From: Paenibacillus sp. FSL K6-3182
Lineage (GTDB): Bacteria > Bacillota > Bacilli > Paenibacillales > Paenibacillaceae
Reading direction: 5' to 3'
Length of the DNA: 64,000 bases
NCBI RefSeq assembly: GCF_037976325.1
Contig: NZ_CP150265.1
Span: 6,275,001 to 6,339,000, forward strand
The position numbers were made by a program, and so were the translations under genes. This document shows, piece after piece, positions 18,370-27,411 of the stretch. How positions within the stretch are numbered: position 1 is the stretch's first letter; the number at the start of each line of letters is the position of its first letter. Below the pieces are notes generated by a model that was not told where the DNA came from, searched no databases, and worked only from the letters and a program-made list of their open reading frames with translations.

Positions 18370-19962
18370 ATGAAAAGAATTTCTATGTTGTTGATCAGCG
18401 TAACTCTGCTTCTCACCATGATCCTGTCTGGCTGCTCGAAGGTTTCACCAAACGCTAACGGCGATTCTACGACTCCAGCACCTGATACTAAAAATGCTGA
18501 AAAAGAAAAAGAAAAAGAAGAACTCGTTACCCTTAACTTCTATATGTCGAACAGCCCTGTCAATGACTTTGACCGCATCATGAACAAAGCTAATAAAATT
18601 ATTGCTGAAAAAATCAATGCCAAATTGAATTTAGTACTTGTAGACGGCAGTACTTATGCAGATAAAATGAATCTGATGATCAATTCGGGCGACGACTGGG
18701 ATCTTGCTTTCACTGCATTCTGGGGTGGAATTAATTACTTTGGAAACGCTTCAAAGGGAGCGTATGCTGACTTAACTGACCTTCTTCCTGTACATGCGCC
18801 TGAAACGTTTTCCCGCATCCCTCAAGGTCTATGGGATGGTGTGAAAATAAATGATCGTATTTATGCAGTTGTCAATTATCAGCAATGGGGCGTTGCCAAG
18901 CGCAGTGGCTTTATCTTCCGCGAAGATGTTCTTAAAGAAACGGGGTTTGACTGGAAAGCTGTTAAAGGCAAGCCAACCATAGAAGCTCTCGAAATGGTAG
19001 GACCTTTCCTTGGCGAAGCGTTAGCTAAGCATCCTGACATGATCGGATTTGAAACTAGCGCTAATCATAGTTTTTTTGCCAATGAGCCGCTTTACTGGGA
19101 TATGGAGCCTGTAGGTGATTTGCTAACTCCTGGCTGGGTCAATCTCAATGCGCCAGACAAAGTTATCAACCAGTTTGAAACTCCTGAGTTCGCTAAATAC
19201 GCAGAAATTATGCGTGACTGGTTCAATAAAGGCTATGTGCGCAAAGATGGTGCAACGGTAAAAGATACAACTCCTGATCGTAAAGCTGGTAAAATTGTTT
19301 TTGCGATGCACTATGGCTGGCCTGACAGCATCGATCTTCCAGGTCAAGAGCAAGCTATGTCCATGACAGAATACAAAGATTACCCTGCTCTATCCGTATC
19401 TACTACTCGTACATTGATTTCAGCTGGAGCTGCCTCCAATGCAGCTATTGCTATCAATTCAGGTTCAAAAAACGTTGAAAAGGCTTTGCAATTAATTGAG
19501 TTGCTAAACACTGATGATGATCTATACAAACTCATTACATTAGGAGAAAAAGACGTTGACTACACCTACAACGAAAAAGGTGACTTCACTCAAATTGAAG
19601 GCAAATATAATTTCAACTGGAATGAATGGCAAATCGGTCAATCCTTCAGCCCAACATTCAACCGTGCTGATCATGCCGAAAATGCAGCTGGCGAAATGAA
19701 GAGAAAAGCTCAGTCAATCGTTTTTGAAAATGATCAAACAGCAGATGTTTCGCCATTATCAGGCTTTGTATTTGACCCAACTCCTGTAAAAACGCAAGTT
19801 GCCAACGTAGCTTCCGTTATGACTGAGATGATCCCGGCTATCAGCTCTGGTTCGATTGACCCGACTACAGCCGTGCCTAAATTCCTCGAGCGTTTGAAAA
19901 CTGCTGGCGTAGATGACATCATCAAAGAAAAACAAGCTCAATATGACACTTGGAAAAGATAA
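18370..19962 (+). CDS. Extracellular solute-binding lipoprotein of the second sugar importer
   Basis: 530 residues from ATG 18370, which has AGGGGGA upstream; an 11-codon extension is disregarded. The lipobox LSGC follows a hydrophobic signal, and then a Lys/Glu-rich linker (KEKEKEKEE). The mature protein resembles LipO/YtcQ-type large binding proteins with aromatic-rich segments (DDWDLAFTAFWGG, NFNWNEWQIGQSF). It is the last gene of the importer operon and is closed by a strong terminator at 19983. The ligand is unknown. Confidence 0.88.
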   Translation: MKRISMLLISVTLLLTMILSGCSKVSPNANGDSTTPAPDTKNAEKEKEKEELVTLNFYMSNSPVNDFDRIMNKANKIIAEKINAKLNLVLVDGSTYADKMNLMINSGDDWDLAFTAFWGGINYFGNASKGAYADLTDLLPVHAPETFSRIPQGLWDGVKINDRIYAVVNYQQWGVAKRSGFIFREDVLKETGFDWKAVKGKPTIEALEMVGPFLGEALAKHPDMIGFETSANHSFFANEPLYWDMEPVGDLLTPGWVNLNAPDKVINQFETPEFAKYAEIMRDWFNKGYVRKDGATVKDTTPDRKAGKIVFAMHYGWPDSIDLPGQEQAMSMTEYKDYPALSVSTTRTLISAGAASNAAIAINSGSKNVEKALQLIELLNTDDDLYKLITLGEKDVDYTYNEKGDFTQIEGKYNFNWNEWQIGQSFSPTFNRADHAENAAGEMKRKAQSIVFENDQTADVSPLSGFVFDPTPVKTQVANVASVMTEMIPAISSGSIDPTTAVPKFLERLKTAGVDDIIKEKQAQYDTWKR

Positions 19963-19982
19963 AAATCTCTCACTCAGTAATG

Positions 19983-20017
19983 AAATCCGGTGTATCGCTT
20001 ACACCGGATTTCTATTT
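19983..20017 (+). terminator. Rho-independent terminator of the second importer operon
   Basis: Perfect 12-bp stem AAATCCGGTGTA (19983-19994) / TACACCGGATTT (20000-20011), loop TCGCT, then a CTATTTT tail. Confidence 0.85.
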
Positions 20018-20155
20018 TAATGAGCCAAGTAGAAGGGAATACGCTATTCGTTATTCATTTATGTGTAAATCTTTTTCACACTATTCTTTCGATCGATTCA
20101 ACATGTAATGCCCTTACATTTTCTAATGCCAACAGCCACTCTTTAGTTTTTTGTT

Positions 20156-21514
20156 CTAATACCTCACAACAACCATTAAAAAAACGATCAAACTGAGCGC
20201 CATACAGCCGGCGAACTTGTAATTCGGTGCAGCTATCTCAAACACTGATTTCTTTAGTAAACCGGACAGCAAGTTGTTTACAGCCGAAGCCGGCGAGATA
20301 GGATTAGACAAAGCCCAGCTTCCAAGCAGCAGCACCGCAAAATAAGTTGGGCTGATTTGCACGCTCAAGGGATCAATGGCTCCAGCGAGCATAGTCACTG
20401 GCACGATCGGATGGAGACCAATTATTGAAGTGCTTGCAATCAATAGAACGGTTAATATCGTGAATGTGAAGGAAATCGGCATTGGAACAAATTCAAGCAA
20501 ATTCGGAACCTTTGAGCCGAAGTTCGTAATCCCAATTGCTCCACTGAAAAAGCCGGCGGCCAGAAAAAGCGTAATCTCTTTCTGCAAAGCCGGCAAAGTG
20601 ATTGTTATATGATTTATAATTCCTTCTCTGTATATATTCATGGTCCCCTTTATAATGCACCAGAACAAAGGGAAAGCTACTGCAGCCATACAGATTAATA
20701 AGACCATTGGCAGCTTGATCATATGTTCCATGGTTAAGATGACAATAATGGCGCCTATTAAATACATGCCGAGTCCAACTGGAAAATTCGAGTTCTCCTT
20801 TTTGTCTACTGCCTCTTCAAATTCATCTAGACTAGCGTCACGCAATTCCCGAAAATCGACTGCCCAGCTTATGCCGAGGCTAAGAATGGCGAGTCCAAGC
20901 ATATAGGGCAGGACGGACGACCAGGACAGTCCTAGCGTAGAAGTCACTAGTGTCATGGCAGCGAAATAAGGTGACCAGAGAATCGCTCCTGCAAAACCTC
21001 GGTTGAGCGCATTTGCAAGCAAACGGCTCATCCCTGGCTGCGGTTTAATAAAGACCATTTGATAAACAACCGGTATCGAACCCACGTTGATAAATACGCC
21101 CATAATTTGAGTGAGCAGCTGCGTTCCCAAGAATAGAGCGGCCTTGCTGTGCAGGTTAGCTTCGTAAAACCGCTTCAAGGCCTTAACGTATTCAGGAATA
21201 CGAACTGGAATTCCGAACAACGGGGCGAATAGGAAAAGCGTTACAATGGTCACGTTTATTCCAGCCGACTCGAACCAAATCCTAGCATTTGCTTTCTGAA
21301 GCGCAAGAAGTACAACTCCAATAGTCACAAAGAAAATCGTAAGCCAAAACGTCATCCCCTTCAGTTTTGGCAACAGCAAGGCGATTGCAGTAAACACCAA
21401 TCCACCGAGCAGAAAGACCAGCATCTCAAGCTGCGCCGCTTGCAACGCAATATACACAGCGGCAATGGAAAATATTATTATTCTCTCCGCTGCCGTCTTA
21501 ATTGCGGATGTCAT
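20156..21514 (-). CDS. Polytopic membrane protein, probable transporter of unidentified family
   Basis: 452 residues, strongly hydrophobic, with about eleven or twelve likely membrane segments. A charged cytoplasmic loop lies at about 222-242 (DASLDEFEEAVDKKENS). Small-residue and Pro-rich re-entrant-like stretches such as SIIGLHPIVPVTMLAGAIDP and SNPISPASAVNNLLSG recall ion-transporter superfamily carriers (citrate/dicarboxylate or NhaD/ArsB-like), but I do not recognise the family. It starts 25 bases after the dioxygenase gene and is the last gene of the operon beginning with DoxX. It may export or import the aromatic or quinone compound the other products act on. Confidence 0.6.
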   Translation of the reverse strand: MTSAIKTAAERIIIFSIAAVYIALQAAQLEMLVFLLGGLVFTAIALLLPKLKGMTFWLTIFFVTIGVVLLALQKANARIWFESAGINVTIVTLFLFAPLFGIPVRIPEYVKALKRFYEANLHSKAALFLGTQLLTQIMGVFINVGSIPVVYQMVFIKPQPGMSRLLANALNRGFAGAILWSPYFAAMTLVTSTLGLSWSSVLPYMLGLAILSLGISWAVDFRELRDASLDEFEEAVDKKENSNFPVGLGMYLIGAIIVILTMEHMIKLPMVLLICMAAVAFPLFWCIIKGTMNIYREGIINHITITLPALQKEITLFLAAGFFSGAIGITNFGSKVPNLLEFVPMPISFTFTILTVLLIASTSIIGLHPIVPVTMLAGAIDPLSVQISPTYFAVLLLGSWALSNPISPASAVNNLLSGLLKKSVFEIAAPNYKFAGCMALSLIVFLMVVVRY

Positions 21515-21539
21515 CCGATCCGCCCTCTTTCATTTCATC

Positions 21540-22310
21540 TTAATTGAATTGCCAGCAGCTTAAGCTTAGGTTACCGTATTGGTAGCTGCGGTGAAGAAGT
21601 TTTGCGTTGCGGTTGACGTCACCTGCTCCCATGGCGAGAAGAAGCGGAATGAAATGCTCATTTGTCGGTACGGCCTCTTGGGCATGGGGAGCGAGCTCAC
21701 GGTATTGAAACAGGGCTTCGGTATCCCATGACTCCAGCTTACTTTGAATCCAGTTATCGAATTGTTCCCCCCACTCGTCAATTCCCTCCGACCGCCAGTT
21801 CAATTTCCGTAAATTATGAACGGTCCCACCGCTTCCGATGATAAGAACATCCTGCTCCCGGAGTTCCGCTAATGCCTTGCCGATTTGATACTGCCTTTCA
21901 TTAGATAAATAACGATTTACGGATAGCGCTACGACCGGAATATCTGCATCCGGATACAGTAGTTTTAGAACAGCCCATGCCCCGTGGTCTAAACCTCTTT
22001 TTTCATTTTGAACGTTCTCAACACCATGCTTTGTAAACAAGTTTTGAATCTGATCTACTAACGATCGGTCACTTTGTGCCGGATAAGTCATCTGGTAAAG
22101 CTCATCTTGGAACCCGCCAAAATCATAAATGGTTTCATAAGTTTCTGCGGCGCTAACCGTCTGTATCGATTCCTCCCAATGAGCGGAGAAGAGAACGATA
22201 GCTTTTGGTCTTGGCGTGTGCTCTTTAAATTGCTTAAGCAACTTTGTATATTCGTTATCATCGAGCACGATTGAAGGTGCACCGTGCGCGAAAAAATAGG
22301 ATGGCATCAT
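21540..22310 (-). CDS. Class III extradiol ring-cleavage dioxygenase, LigB / DODA (YgiD) type
   Basis: 256 residues. Metal-site histidines of the 4,5-DOPA-extradiol-dioxygenase family are present: FFAHGAPS (His9), LFSAHWEES (His44), LDHGAW and GGTVHNLRKL. The NEHFIPLLLAMGA segment near the C-terminus is also typical. The enzyme is expected to open catechol-type rings using a divalent metal and O2. The start overlaps the stop region of the upstream hydrolase closely (6-base gap), so the two are cotranscribed. Substrate unknown; the setting with DoxX and an MhqD-like esterase points to catechol or hydroquinone stress. Confidence 0.88.
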   Translation of the reverse strand: MMPSYFFAHGAPSIVLDDNEYTKLLKQFKEHTPRPKAIVLFSAHWEESIQTVSAAETYETIYDFGGFQDELYQMTYPAQSDRSLVDQIQNLFTKHGVENVQNEKRGLDHGAWAVLKLLYPDADIPVVALSVNRYLSNERQYQIGKALAELREQDVLIIGSGGTVHNLRKLNWRSEGIDEWGEQFDNWIQSKLESWDTEALFQYRELAPHAQEAVPTNEHFIPLLLAMGAGDVNRNAKLLHRSYQYGNLSLSCWQFN

Positions 22311-22316
22311 ATCATC

Positions 22317-22991
22317 TCACTCCTTATTTATGTTTAGTTCGGCATCCTTCTTCATCCACTTCATAAAATCAAGCTGGTTCTCTTCGGATACGCCGTGGTC
22401 GGTCGGATATAGTTTGAAAGTTAAGCGCTCCGTCTGGTCTTTTAAATAGGCAGCTGTCTCGTGCCCGATACGAACCGGGAATACGGAGTCGAATTCTCCA
22501 TGCGAGACAAATATGGAAACATCCTTAGCACTTCGAAGTGAATACTCCGTTTTCACAAACTCAGGAATATATCCGTTCAACGCTACGATTCCCTTTAATT
22601 GATCTCCCATTGTAAGTGCAAGCGTCATGGACAGGATTGCGCCTTGGCTAAAGCCGAGCAAATAACGTTTGTCAGGATCGATTGGATACTCCTCAGTCGC
22701 ATATTGAATGAATGCTTCGAGATCTGTAACCGCTTGGTCATACATCTCTCGAATTGGGTTTCCTAGGCTTTTCAAATCGTAATATTGGAATCCCGTACCA
22801 AGCGGCAAATTACCGCGAATCCCAATGATGATGAAATCTTCAGCCAATGGAGCAACCAAACTGAACATATTTCGTTCATTCGATCCTTTGCCATGGAAAG
22901 TGAAGATCGTCGGATATTTCTTTCCTTGCTCTAGTTTAACCGGTAAGTGAACGTCATATTGATATTTCGGATTCATCTTAGTTTCCTCCAT
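22317..22991 (-). CDS. Alpha/beta hydrolase, carboxylesterase/phospholipase family (MhqD-like)
   Basis: 224 residues. Nucleophile elbow GFSQGA, an oxyanion-side FHGKGSNERN, the acid region HGEFDSVFPV and catalytic His in YPTDHGVSEEN: a complete serine-hydrolase triad in the usual order. This fits the predicted carboxylesterase group that includes Bacillus subtilis MhqD, encoded with ring-cleavage dioxygenases in quinone-responsive operons. It starts eight bases after the DoxX stop. Likely cytoplasmic, with no signal peptide. Confidence 0.82.
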   Translation of the reverse strand: MEETKMNPKYQYDVHLPVKLEQGKKYPTIFTFHGKGSNERNMFSLVAPLAEDFIIIGIRGNLPLGTGFQYYDLKSLGNPIREMYDQAVTDLEAFIQYATEEYPIDPDKRYLLGFSQGAILSMTLALTMGDQLKGIVALNGYIPEFVKTEYSLRSAKDVSIFVSHGEFDSVFPVRIGHETAAYLKDQTERLTFKLYPTDHGVSEENQLDFMKWMKKDAELNINKE

Positions 22992-22999
22992 GCTGTAAG

Positions 23000-23401
23000 T
23001 TATTCACTGCGCTTGCTCATAATAAAACGGTCAACAGAGAACGGTGATCGATCGGCAACAACCAGATACAACGAGACCAAGATGAATCCAAGATCCAGCT
23101 CATAACCAGCCATTTGACCGTTACCAAGAAGTCCAGCCGATAACTTCGCGGTTATAATTGCACCGATGAGTATGATGACAAACAATCCTGCTACATAACG
23201 AGTAAACAACCCCAAGATCAACAATATACCGCCGATAAGTTCAATCGCTGCAACAACATAAGCTAAAACTCCCGGAATGCCTATGGAACTGAACCAAGCT
23301 TCTACATTGCTTATTCCCTGAAACTTATCCACTCCGTGAAATATAAATATGATGCCCAACACCACTCGCATGATAATGGAAACAAAAGCTGTTTTATTCA
23401 T
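23000..23401 (-). CDS. DoxX-family membrane protein (MhqP-like)
   Basis: 133 residues from ATG 23401, preceded by GGAGG; an ATG-like extension to 23416 would bury that site. Four membrane helices with RVVLGIIFIFHGVDKFQG and ELIGGILLILGLFTRYVAG are diagnostic for DoxX. In B. subtilis the related MhqP belongs to a quinone-detoxification operon. Here it is the first of four tightly packed genes (DoxX, esterase, dioxygenase, transporter) divergent from an XRE-cupin regulator. Confidence 0.88.
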   Translation of the reverse strand: MNKTAFVSIIMRVVLGIIFIFHGVDKFQGISNVEAWFSSIGIPGVLAYVVAAIELIGGILLILGLFTRYVAGLFVIILIGAIITAKLSAGLLGNGQMAGYELDLGFILVSLYLVVADRSPFSVDRFIMSKRSE

Positions 23402-23451
23402 TCTTTTTACCTCCAAAATATTAGTAATAGAAATATATTTTCTATAGGTGT

Positions 23452-23481
23452 AATTTAAAACGATTTACATTGACTTGTCAA
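23452..23481 (-). promoter_or_regulatory. Predicted promoter of the DoxX operon, overlapping the divergent promoter
   Basis: Minus strand TTGACA (23481-23476), an 18-base spacer, then TAAATT (23457-23452). The -35 box lies in the dyad TTGACTTGTCAA (23470-23481), which could also serve as -35 for the divergent regulator (TTGACT then TAATAT after 18 bases). One factor bound here would control both directions. Confidence 0.5.
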
Positions 23482-23542
23482 CACAAATATTGATAATATA
23501 AAATTAAATTTAGTATTACAAATATTCTAGAGGTGTGATTAG

Positions 23543-24094
23543 ATGGATATTGGCTCCACTATACGAGCGATCCGGAAGCGAAAGAATATCACAATCGCTC
23601 AAATATGCGAAACAACCGGACTGTCTCAAGGATTTATGAGTCAGGTTGAAACGAATAAGACCTCACCGTCCATCTCAACATTAGAAAGTATAGCTCAAGC
23701 ACTTAAAGTGCCACTTGCCTACTTGCTTCTAAAGAAAGAAGAGCGAATGAGAATTGTTCGGAAAGACGAACGGACAATCACAACAAGCGGTTCAGAAAAT
23801 CTAAAAGTCGAACACTTGAGTTCCACAAAAAACGTACGGATGATGATTATAGAGTTTCCTCCTGGTTCTGCGACTGGCAATACTCCTCATGCACATGAAG
23901 GCGAGGAGGTCCATATAGTCATTAAAGGGAGAATTTACGCGGAGCAAGGGGAAGATAAGGCTGAATTTGGAGAAGGTGATTCCTTTAGTTGGAATGCTTG
24001 TACACCACATTTAGTAAGAAATATAGGTGAAGATAAGGCAATCGTGTTGATCTCCATCTATAAAGAGAATGAAAATGAAAATGAGATTGGATAG
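23543..24094 (+). CDS. XRE-family regulator with C-terminal cupin domain
   Basis: 183 residues. The N-terminal helix-turn-helix at about 8-62 reads IRKRKNITIAQICETTGLSQGFMSQVE and ends with LKVPLAYLLL. The C-terminal double-stranded beta-helix (about 105-175) carries cupin motif 1, HAHEGEEVHIVIKGR, and motif 2, WNACTPHLVRNIG. This architecture (PuuR/SinR-cupin type) usually senses a small molecule in the cupin pocket. It is divergent from the DoxX-esterase-dioxygenase-transporter operon and is its likely regulator. Confidence 0.88.
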   Translation: MDIGSTIRAIRKRKNITIAQICETTGLSQGFMSQVETNKTSPSISTLESIAQALKVPLAYLLLKKEERMRIVRKDERTITTSGSENLKVEHLSSTKNVRMMIIEFPPGSATGNTPHAHEGEEVHIVIKGRIYAEQGEDKAEFGEGDSFSWNACTPHLVRNIGEDKAIVLISIYKENENENEIG

Positions 24095-24112
24095 GACCTC
24101 ATCTAACTAAGC

Positions 24113-24156
24113 AAAAAACCCACAATCGAGCCAGATAGGCCGAATGTGGGTTTTTT
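24113..24156. terminator. Bidirectional terminator between convergent genes
   Basis: Stem AAAAAACCCACA / TGTGGGTTTTTT with a further inner stem around GGCC. The A-run on one side and U-run on the other serve both the XRE-cupin gene (+) and the ABC permease gene (-). Confidence 0.85.
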
Positions 24157-24252
24157 CAATAACTTTTGAATACCGTAATGAGGTAAATTCAAAGCAGATG
24201 GAATTTCCAACGATTTTAGGCAGCCGCAATCAGATGGAACCAAGAACTACTC

Positions 24253-25569
24253 CTAAATCTTATACGCCTTCATAGCCTTGCGGATTTCTTTCAAGCTAGG
24301 GCGCTTGCCGTACATGAGTACGCCGGTGCGGTAGATCTTAGCTGAGATGTAGACCGCCGCGTAGATCGAGACGAGCAGGATGCCGAAGGAGAGAAGCGTC
24401 TGCCACATCGGCACGTCCGTCAGCCCAAGGCGGAGCAGCATGACGAATGGCGAGAAGACCGGAATGTACGACGTCACCTTCACGAGCATGCTGTCTGGCG
24501 CGCTTATGCTGAAGATTGCGATGTAGAAGCCCGCCAGAGAGACGAATGTCAGCGGCATGACCGCTTGGCCCAGGTCTTCCGTCCGGCTTACGATCGAACC
24601 GACCGCCGCGTACAGCGTCGCGAACAGGAAGAAGCCCGTCAGGAAGAACAGCAGCGCGTAGATGAGCAGAATCGGATCGACGAGCGACAAGTCGATGTCG
24701 AGATTGCCTAATGCCCCTTTGTTATGCGGCATGGATATGTTCGTCAAAATGACGGCTAAGTAGAATGTGACCTGCACAATGACGACGACGAACATGCCGA
24801 ATATTTTGCCGAACATTTGCTTCAGCGGCGATACGCTCGTAATGAGGATTTCCATGACACGCGAGCTTTTCTCCGCCGTAATCTCCGACGCGATCATGTT
24901 GCCGGAGGTCATGATTGCCATGAACAGGAAGATAATCATGACATAGATGACGCCCATGTTGACGCCTTGCTCCGCCGGTGTTCTGCCCGTGTTGCCACTG
25001 CCCGAACCTTCGCCGGTATAAATCTGAACGGTGCCGATCTTGATCGGAGCCGATAGCTGCGCCATTTGCTCTGCGGAAAGGCCCGCATCCTGAAGCACGT
25101 TCGTTTGGCGAATTTGTAAAAGCGCTCCCTGCAGTGATTCCGTCATGCCGAATTCCATCAGCTTCTCGGACTTGTAAGTCATTTCCGGGAAACCGCTGTC
25201 CGTCATATCGCCGAACTCAAGGTAGCCTTTGATTTCCCCTTCATCGATTGCTTTTTTCAACTGCTTCTCGTTTGCCGAGGCATCGCCTTTGTCCTCAAAA
25301 GGAACCATCACGATGTTCGAATTTTCTTGTTTCTCGTAGTATGCCTTCAAGCTGTCGCCTGTTGTCGTGCCGCTCGCCGCTTGTTCGCTCTGCGACTGGA
25401 TATAGCCGATATTTGTTACTTTGTCGCCTTTATCAAACTGTGCAATGATATAAGGAAGATTAATGCCGATGCTGATAATTAACGCGATAATCAACGTAGT
25501 AATGACGAAAGCTTTGCCTTTGACCTTATTCCGGATCGTAAACCCTACTACCGTCCAGAAACTATTCAT
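24253..25569 (-). CDS. ABC-2 type permease, NatB/YhaP-like
   Basis: About 438 residues. N-terminal membrane anchor (VITTLIIALIISIGINLPYI), a large extracytoplasmic domain (about 45-190), then five or six helices at about 210-410. The SSRVMEILITSVSPLKQMFGKIFG segment is characteristic of NatB-like exporters. Start ATG 25569 overlaps the stop region of the ATPase gene ending at 25562, so the two are translationally coupled. With the ATPase it forms an exporter, probably of Na+ or a toxic compound/peptide by family analogy. Last gene of a five-gene operon controlled by a GntR regulator. Confidence 0.85.
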   Translation of the reverse strand: MNSFWTVVGFTIRNKVKGKAFVITTLIIALIISIGINLPYIIAQFDKGDKVTNIGYIQSQSEQAASGTTTGDSLKAYYEKQENSNIVMVPFEDKGDASANEKQLKKAIDEGEIKGYLEFGDMTDSGFPEMTYKSEKLMEFGMTESLQGALLQIRQTNVLQDAGLSAEQMAQLSAPIKIGTVQIYTGEGSGSGNTGRTPAEQGVNMGVIYVMIIFLFMAIMTSGNMIASEITAEKSSRVMEILITSVSPLKQMFGKIFGMFVVVIVQVTFYLAVILTNISMPHNKGALGNLDIDLSLVDPILLIYALLFFLTGFFLFATLYAAVGSIVSRTEDLGQAVMPLTFVSLAGFYIAIFSISAPDSMLVKVTSYIPVFSPFVMLLRLGLTDVPMWQTLLSFGILLVSIYAAVYISAKIYRTGVLMYGKRPSLKEIRKAMKAYKI

Positions 25570-26464
25570 GACGATCACCCACCATTCGGATAAAGATTTC
25601 ATTTAGCGTCGGTTCCTTGATTTCGAAATGATTCACGTTCGCCTGCTCCATCGCCAAACGAAGAATGTCTGCGCCCGCCGCTTCGTAGGAGATGGCAATA
25701 TCGTAGCCGCGCTCCGTGCGCGTGACTCCGGTTACGCCGGCCAGCCGATCGAGTCCACTAATTTCTTTGTCAGCGCCAAGGATGACACGTTCTCTCGGGA
25801 ATTGTTTTTTAATTTCCTTCAAACTGCCCTTCAAGACCGTGTTCGATCGATGCAAAATCGTAATGTTGCGGCACAGCTCCTCGACATGCTCCATCCGGTG
25901 CGTCGAGAATAGGATGCTCGAGCCGGAGTCGCGCAGCTCCTTCACCGTCGACTTCAATAATTCGACGTTGACGGGGTCAAGTCCGCTGAACGCTTCGTCC
26001 ATGACGACGATCCGTGGTTTGTGGTTGACAGCTGCAATGAACTGAATCTTCTGCTGGTTCCCCTTCGACAGCTCTTCGACCTTCTTGTTGTAATATTCCG
26101 GCACCTCGAACCTCTCCAGCCACTGCTTCAGGTTGCGGTCGGCATCCGCTTTCGACATTCCTCTGAGCTGCGACAGATAGATGATCTGATCGCTGACCTT
26201 CACCTTCGGATAGAGCCCGCGCTCCTCCGGCAAATACCCGAGCAGGCTAAGCTGCTCATTGCTGTAAGGCTTTCCGTTGTAGAGAATCCGCCCTTCGTCC
26301 GGATAGATCAAGCCGAGCACCATCCGCATCGTCGTTGTTTTGCCGGCGCCGTTGGCACCGAGCAGGCCGTAAATCTCGCCCTCGCTTACCTCCAAGCTAA
26401 TTTCGTTAACTGCTGTTTTATCCCCGTATTGCTTAACTACCTTTTCTACTATTAATGGATTCAT
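25562..26464 (-). CDS. ABC transporter ATPase, NatA/YhaQ-like
   Basis: 300 residues. Walker A GANGAGKTT at about 36-44, Q-loop LGYLPEERGLYP, signature LSKGNQQK, Walker B IVVMDEAFSGLD and the switch His in STHRMEH. The C-terminal extension (about 215-300) is typical of NatA-like ATPases with DUF4162. It partners the permease at 24253-25569 and starts 17 bases after the preceding ATPase gene. Confidence 0.92.
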   Translation of the reverse strand: MNPLIVEKVVKQYGDKTAVNEISLEVSEGEIYGLLGANGAGKTTTMRMVLGLIYPDEGRILYNGKPYSNEQLSLLGYLPEERGLYPKVKVSDQIIYLSQLRGMSKADADRNLKQWLERFEVPEYYNKKVEELSKGNQQKIQFIAAVNHKPRIVVMDEAFSGLDPVNVELLKSTVKELRDSGSSILFSTHRMEHVEELCRNITILHRSNTVLKGSLKEIKKQFPRERVILGADKEISGLDRLAGVTGVTRTERGYDIAISYEAAGADILRLAMEQANVNHFEIKEPTLNEIFIRMVGDRHE

Positions 26465-26481
26465 TTCATTACTCCCCTCTA

Positions 26482-27399
26482 TTAGTTCATTCTTGTATTT
26501 AATCTATCTTGTGTAAGCAAGGCATTCATAATCTCATCCAGCTCTAGTGCCTGCCTGCTTACAATCTGATAGCCTTCCTCAGTACACCATGCTTCAGCTT
26601 CTGCAGCCTGATTTGTCGCAATTCGATAGGTCGTTCCGCCTGCATGCTCTACAACAGTTTGACCTGGGATTAACGCTGCTTTCTTCGGAGTCAGATCCGC
26701 TCCACTTACAAATAACGTAAACCAACTGCTGAATAGCTCATCCTTCTCGTACATGCCAAGCACTCTGCCTTGAGCCATAAAGATGATAAAATCAGCAAGT
26801 CGTTTCACCTCTTCGATGATATGGGAGGTCATAAGAATGGTACGGTCTCCTCGATCCATGTACCGATGAAGCACCTCAATCATTGTTTTCCATGCAAGCG
26901 GATCAAGCCCCGAGGAAGGCTCGTCGAGCAGGAGCAGCTCCGGATTATGTGTTAGGGCTAGTGCAAATTCAAATTTGCGACGCATCCCCTTCGACATTTT
27001 GCCAAGCAGCTGATTATCATCGACCTCAAGAATGCGAAGCAGCTCCCGATAACGATTCACATCCCATTTGTCATACCAGAAGCGATGAAACTCAGCTTTC
27101 TCCGTCCCCTTCATGTTGTCCTCATGCGAGGAGGATTGATCATGCAAGTAACCAATTCGTTTTTTAACCTCTGTGCTGAGCCCATTCTCCACTTGCTCTC
27201 CAAGCAGCTGAATGGTGCCCTCATCCGCTTTATCCAAATCAAGCATTAAGCGAAAGGTGGAGCTCTTACCGCATCCGTTCGGCCCAACAATGGCAGTAAT
27301 GTAACCCTGTGGAATACTCATATGAACCGGCCCTAGTTTGAAGCTCGCACGATTTTGCACAACGCCGTCTAATTGTATCGCCATCGTCTCATTCATCAT
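26482..27399 (-). CDS. ABC transporter ATPase, YtrB-like
   Basis: About 305 residues. Walker A GPNGCGKSS, Q-loop-type segment GYLHDQSSS, signature MSKGMRRK, Walker B LLLLDEPSSGLD and switch TSHIIEEV. The ATG at 27408 nearly touches the AAAGGA site, so ATG 27399 (or 27396) is a better start. It follows the GntR gene directly, and the first gene of the operon encodes the likely membrane partner (27828-28553). This resembles the cell-wall-antibiotic-responsive Ytr system of Bacillus. Confidence 0.88.
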   Translation of the reverse strand: MMNETMAIQLDGVVQNRASFKLGPVHMSIPQGYITAIVGPNGCGKSSTFRLMLDLDKADEGTIQLLGEQVENGLSTEVKKRIGYLHDQSSSHEDNMKGTEKAEFHRFWYDKWDVNRYRELLRILEVDDNQLLGKMSKGMRRKFEFALALTHNPELLLLDEPSSGLDPLAWKTMIEVLHRYMDRGDRTILMTSHIIEEVKRLADFIIFMAQGRVLGMYEKDELFSSWFTLFVSGADLTPKKAALIPGQTVVEHAGGTTYRIATNQAAEAEAWCTEEGYQIVSRQALELDEIMNALLTQDRLNTRMN

Positions 27400-27411
27400 A
27401 TGTCCCATCCT

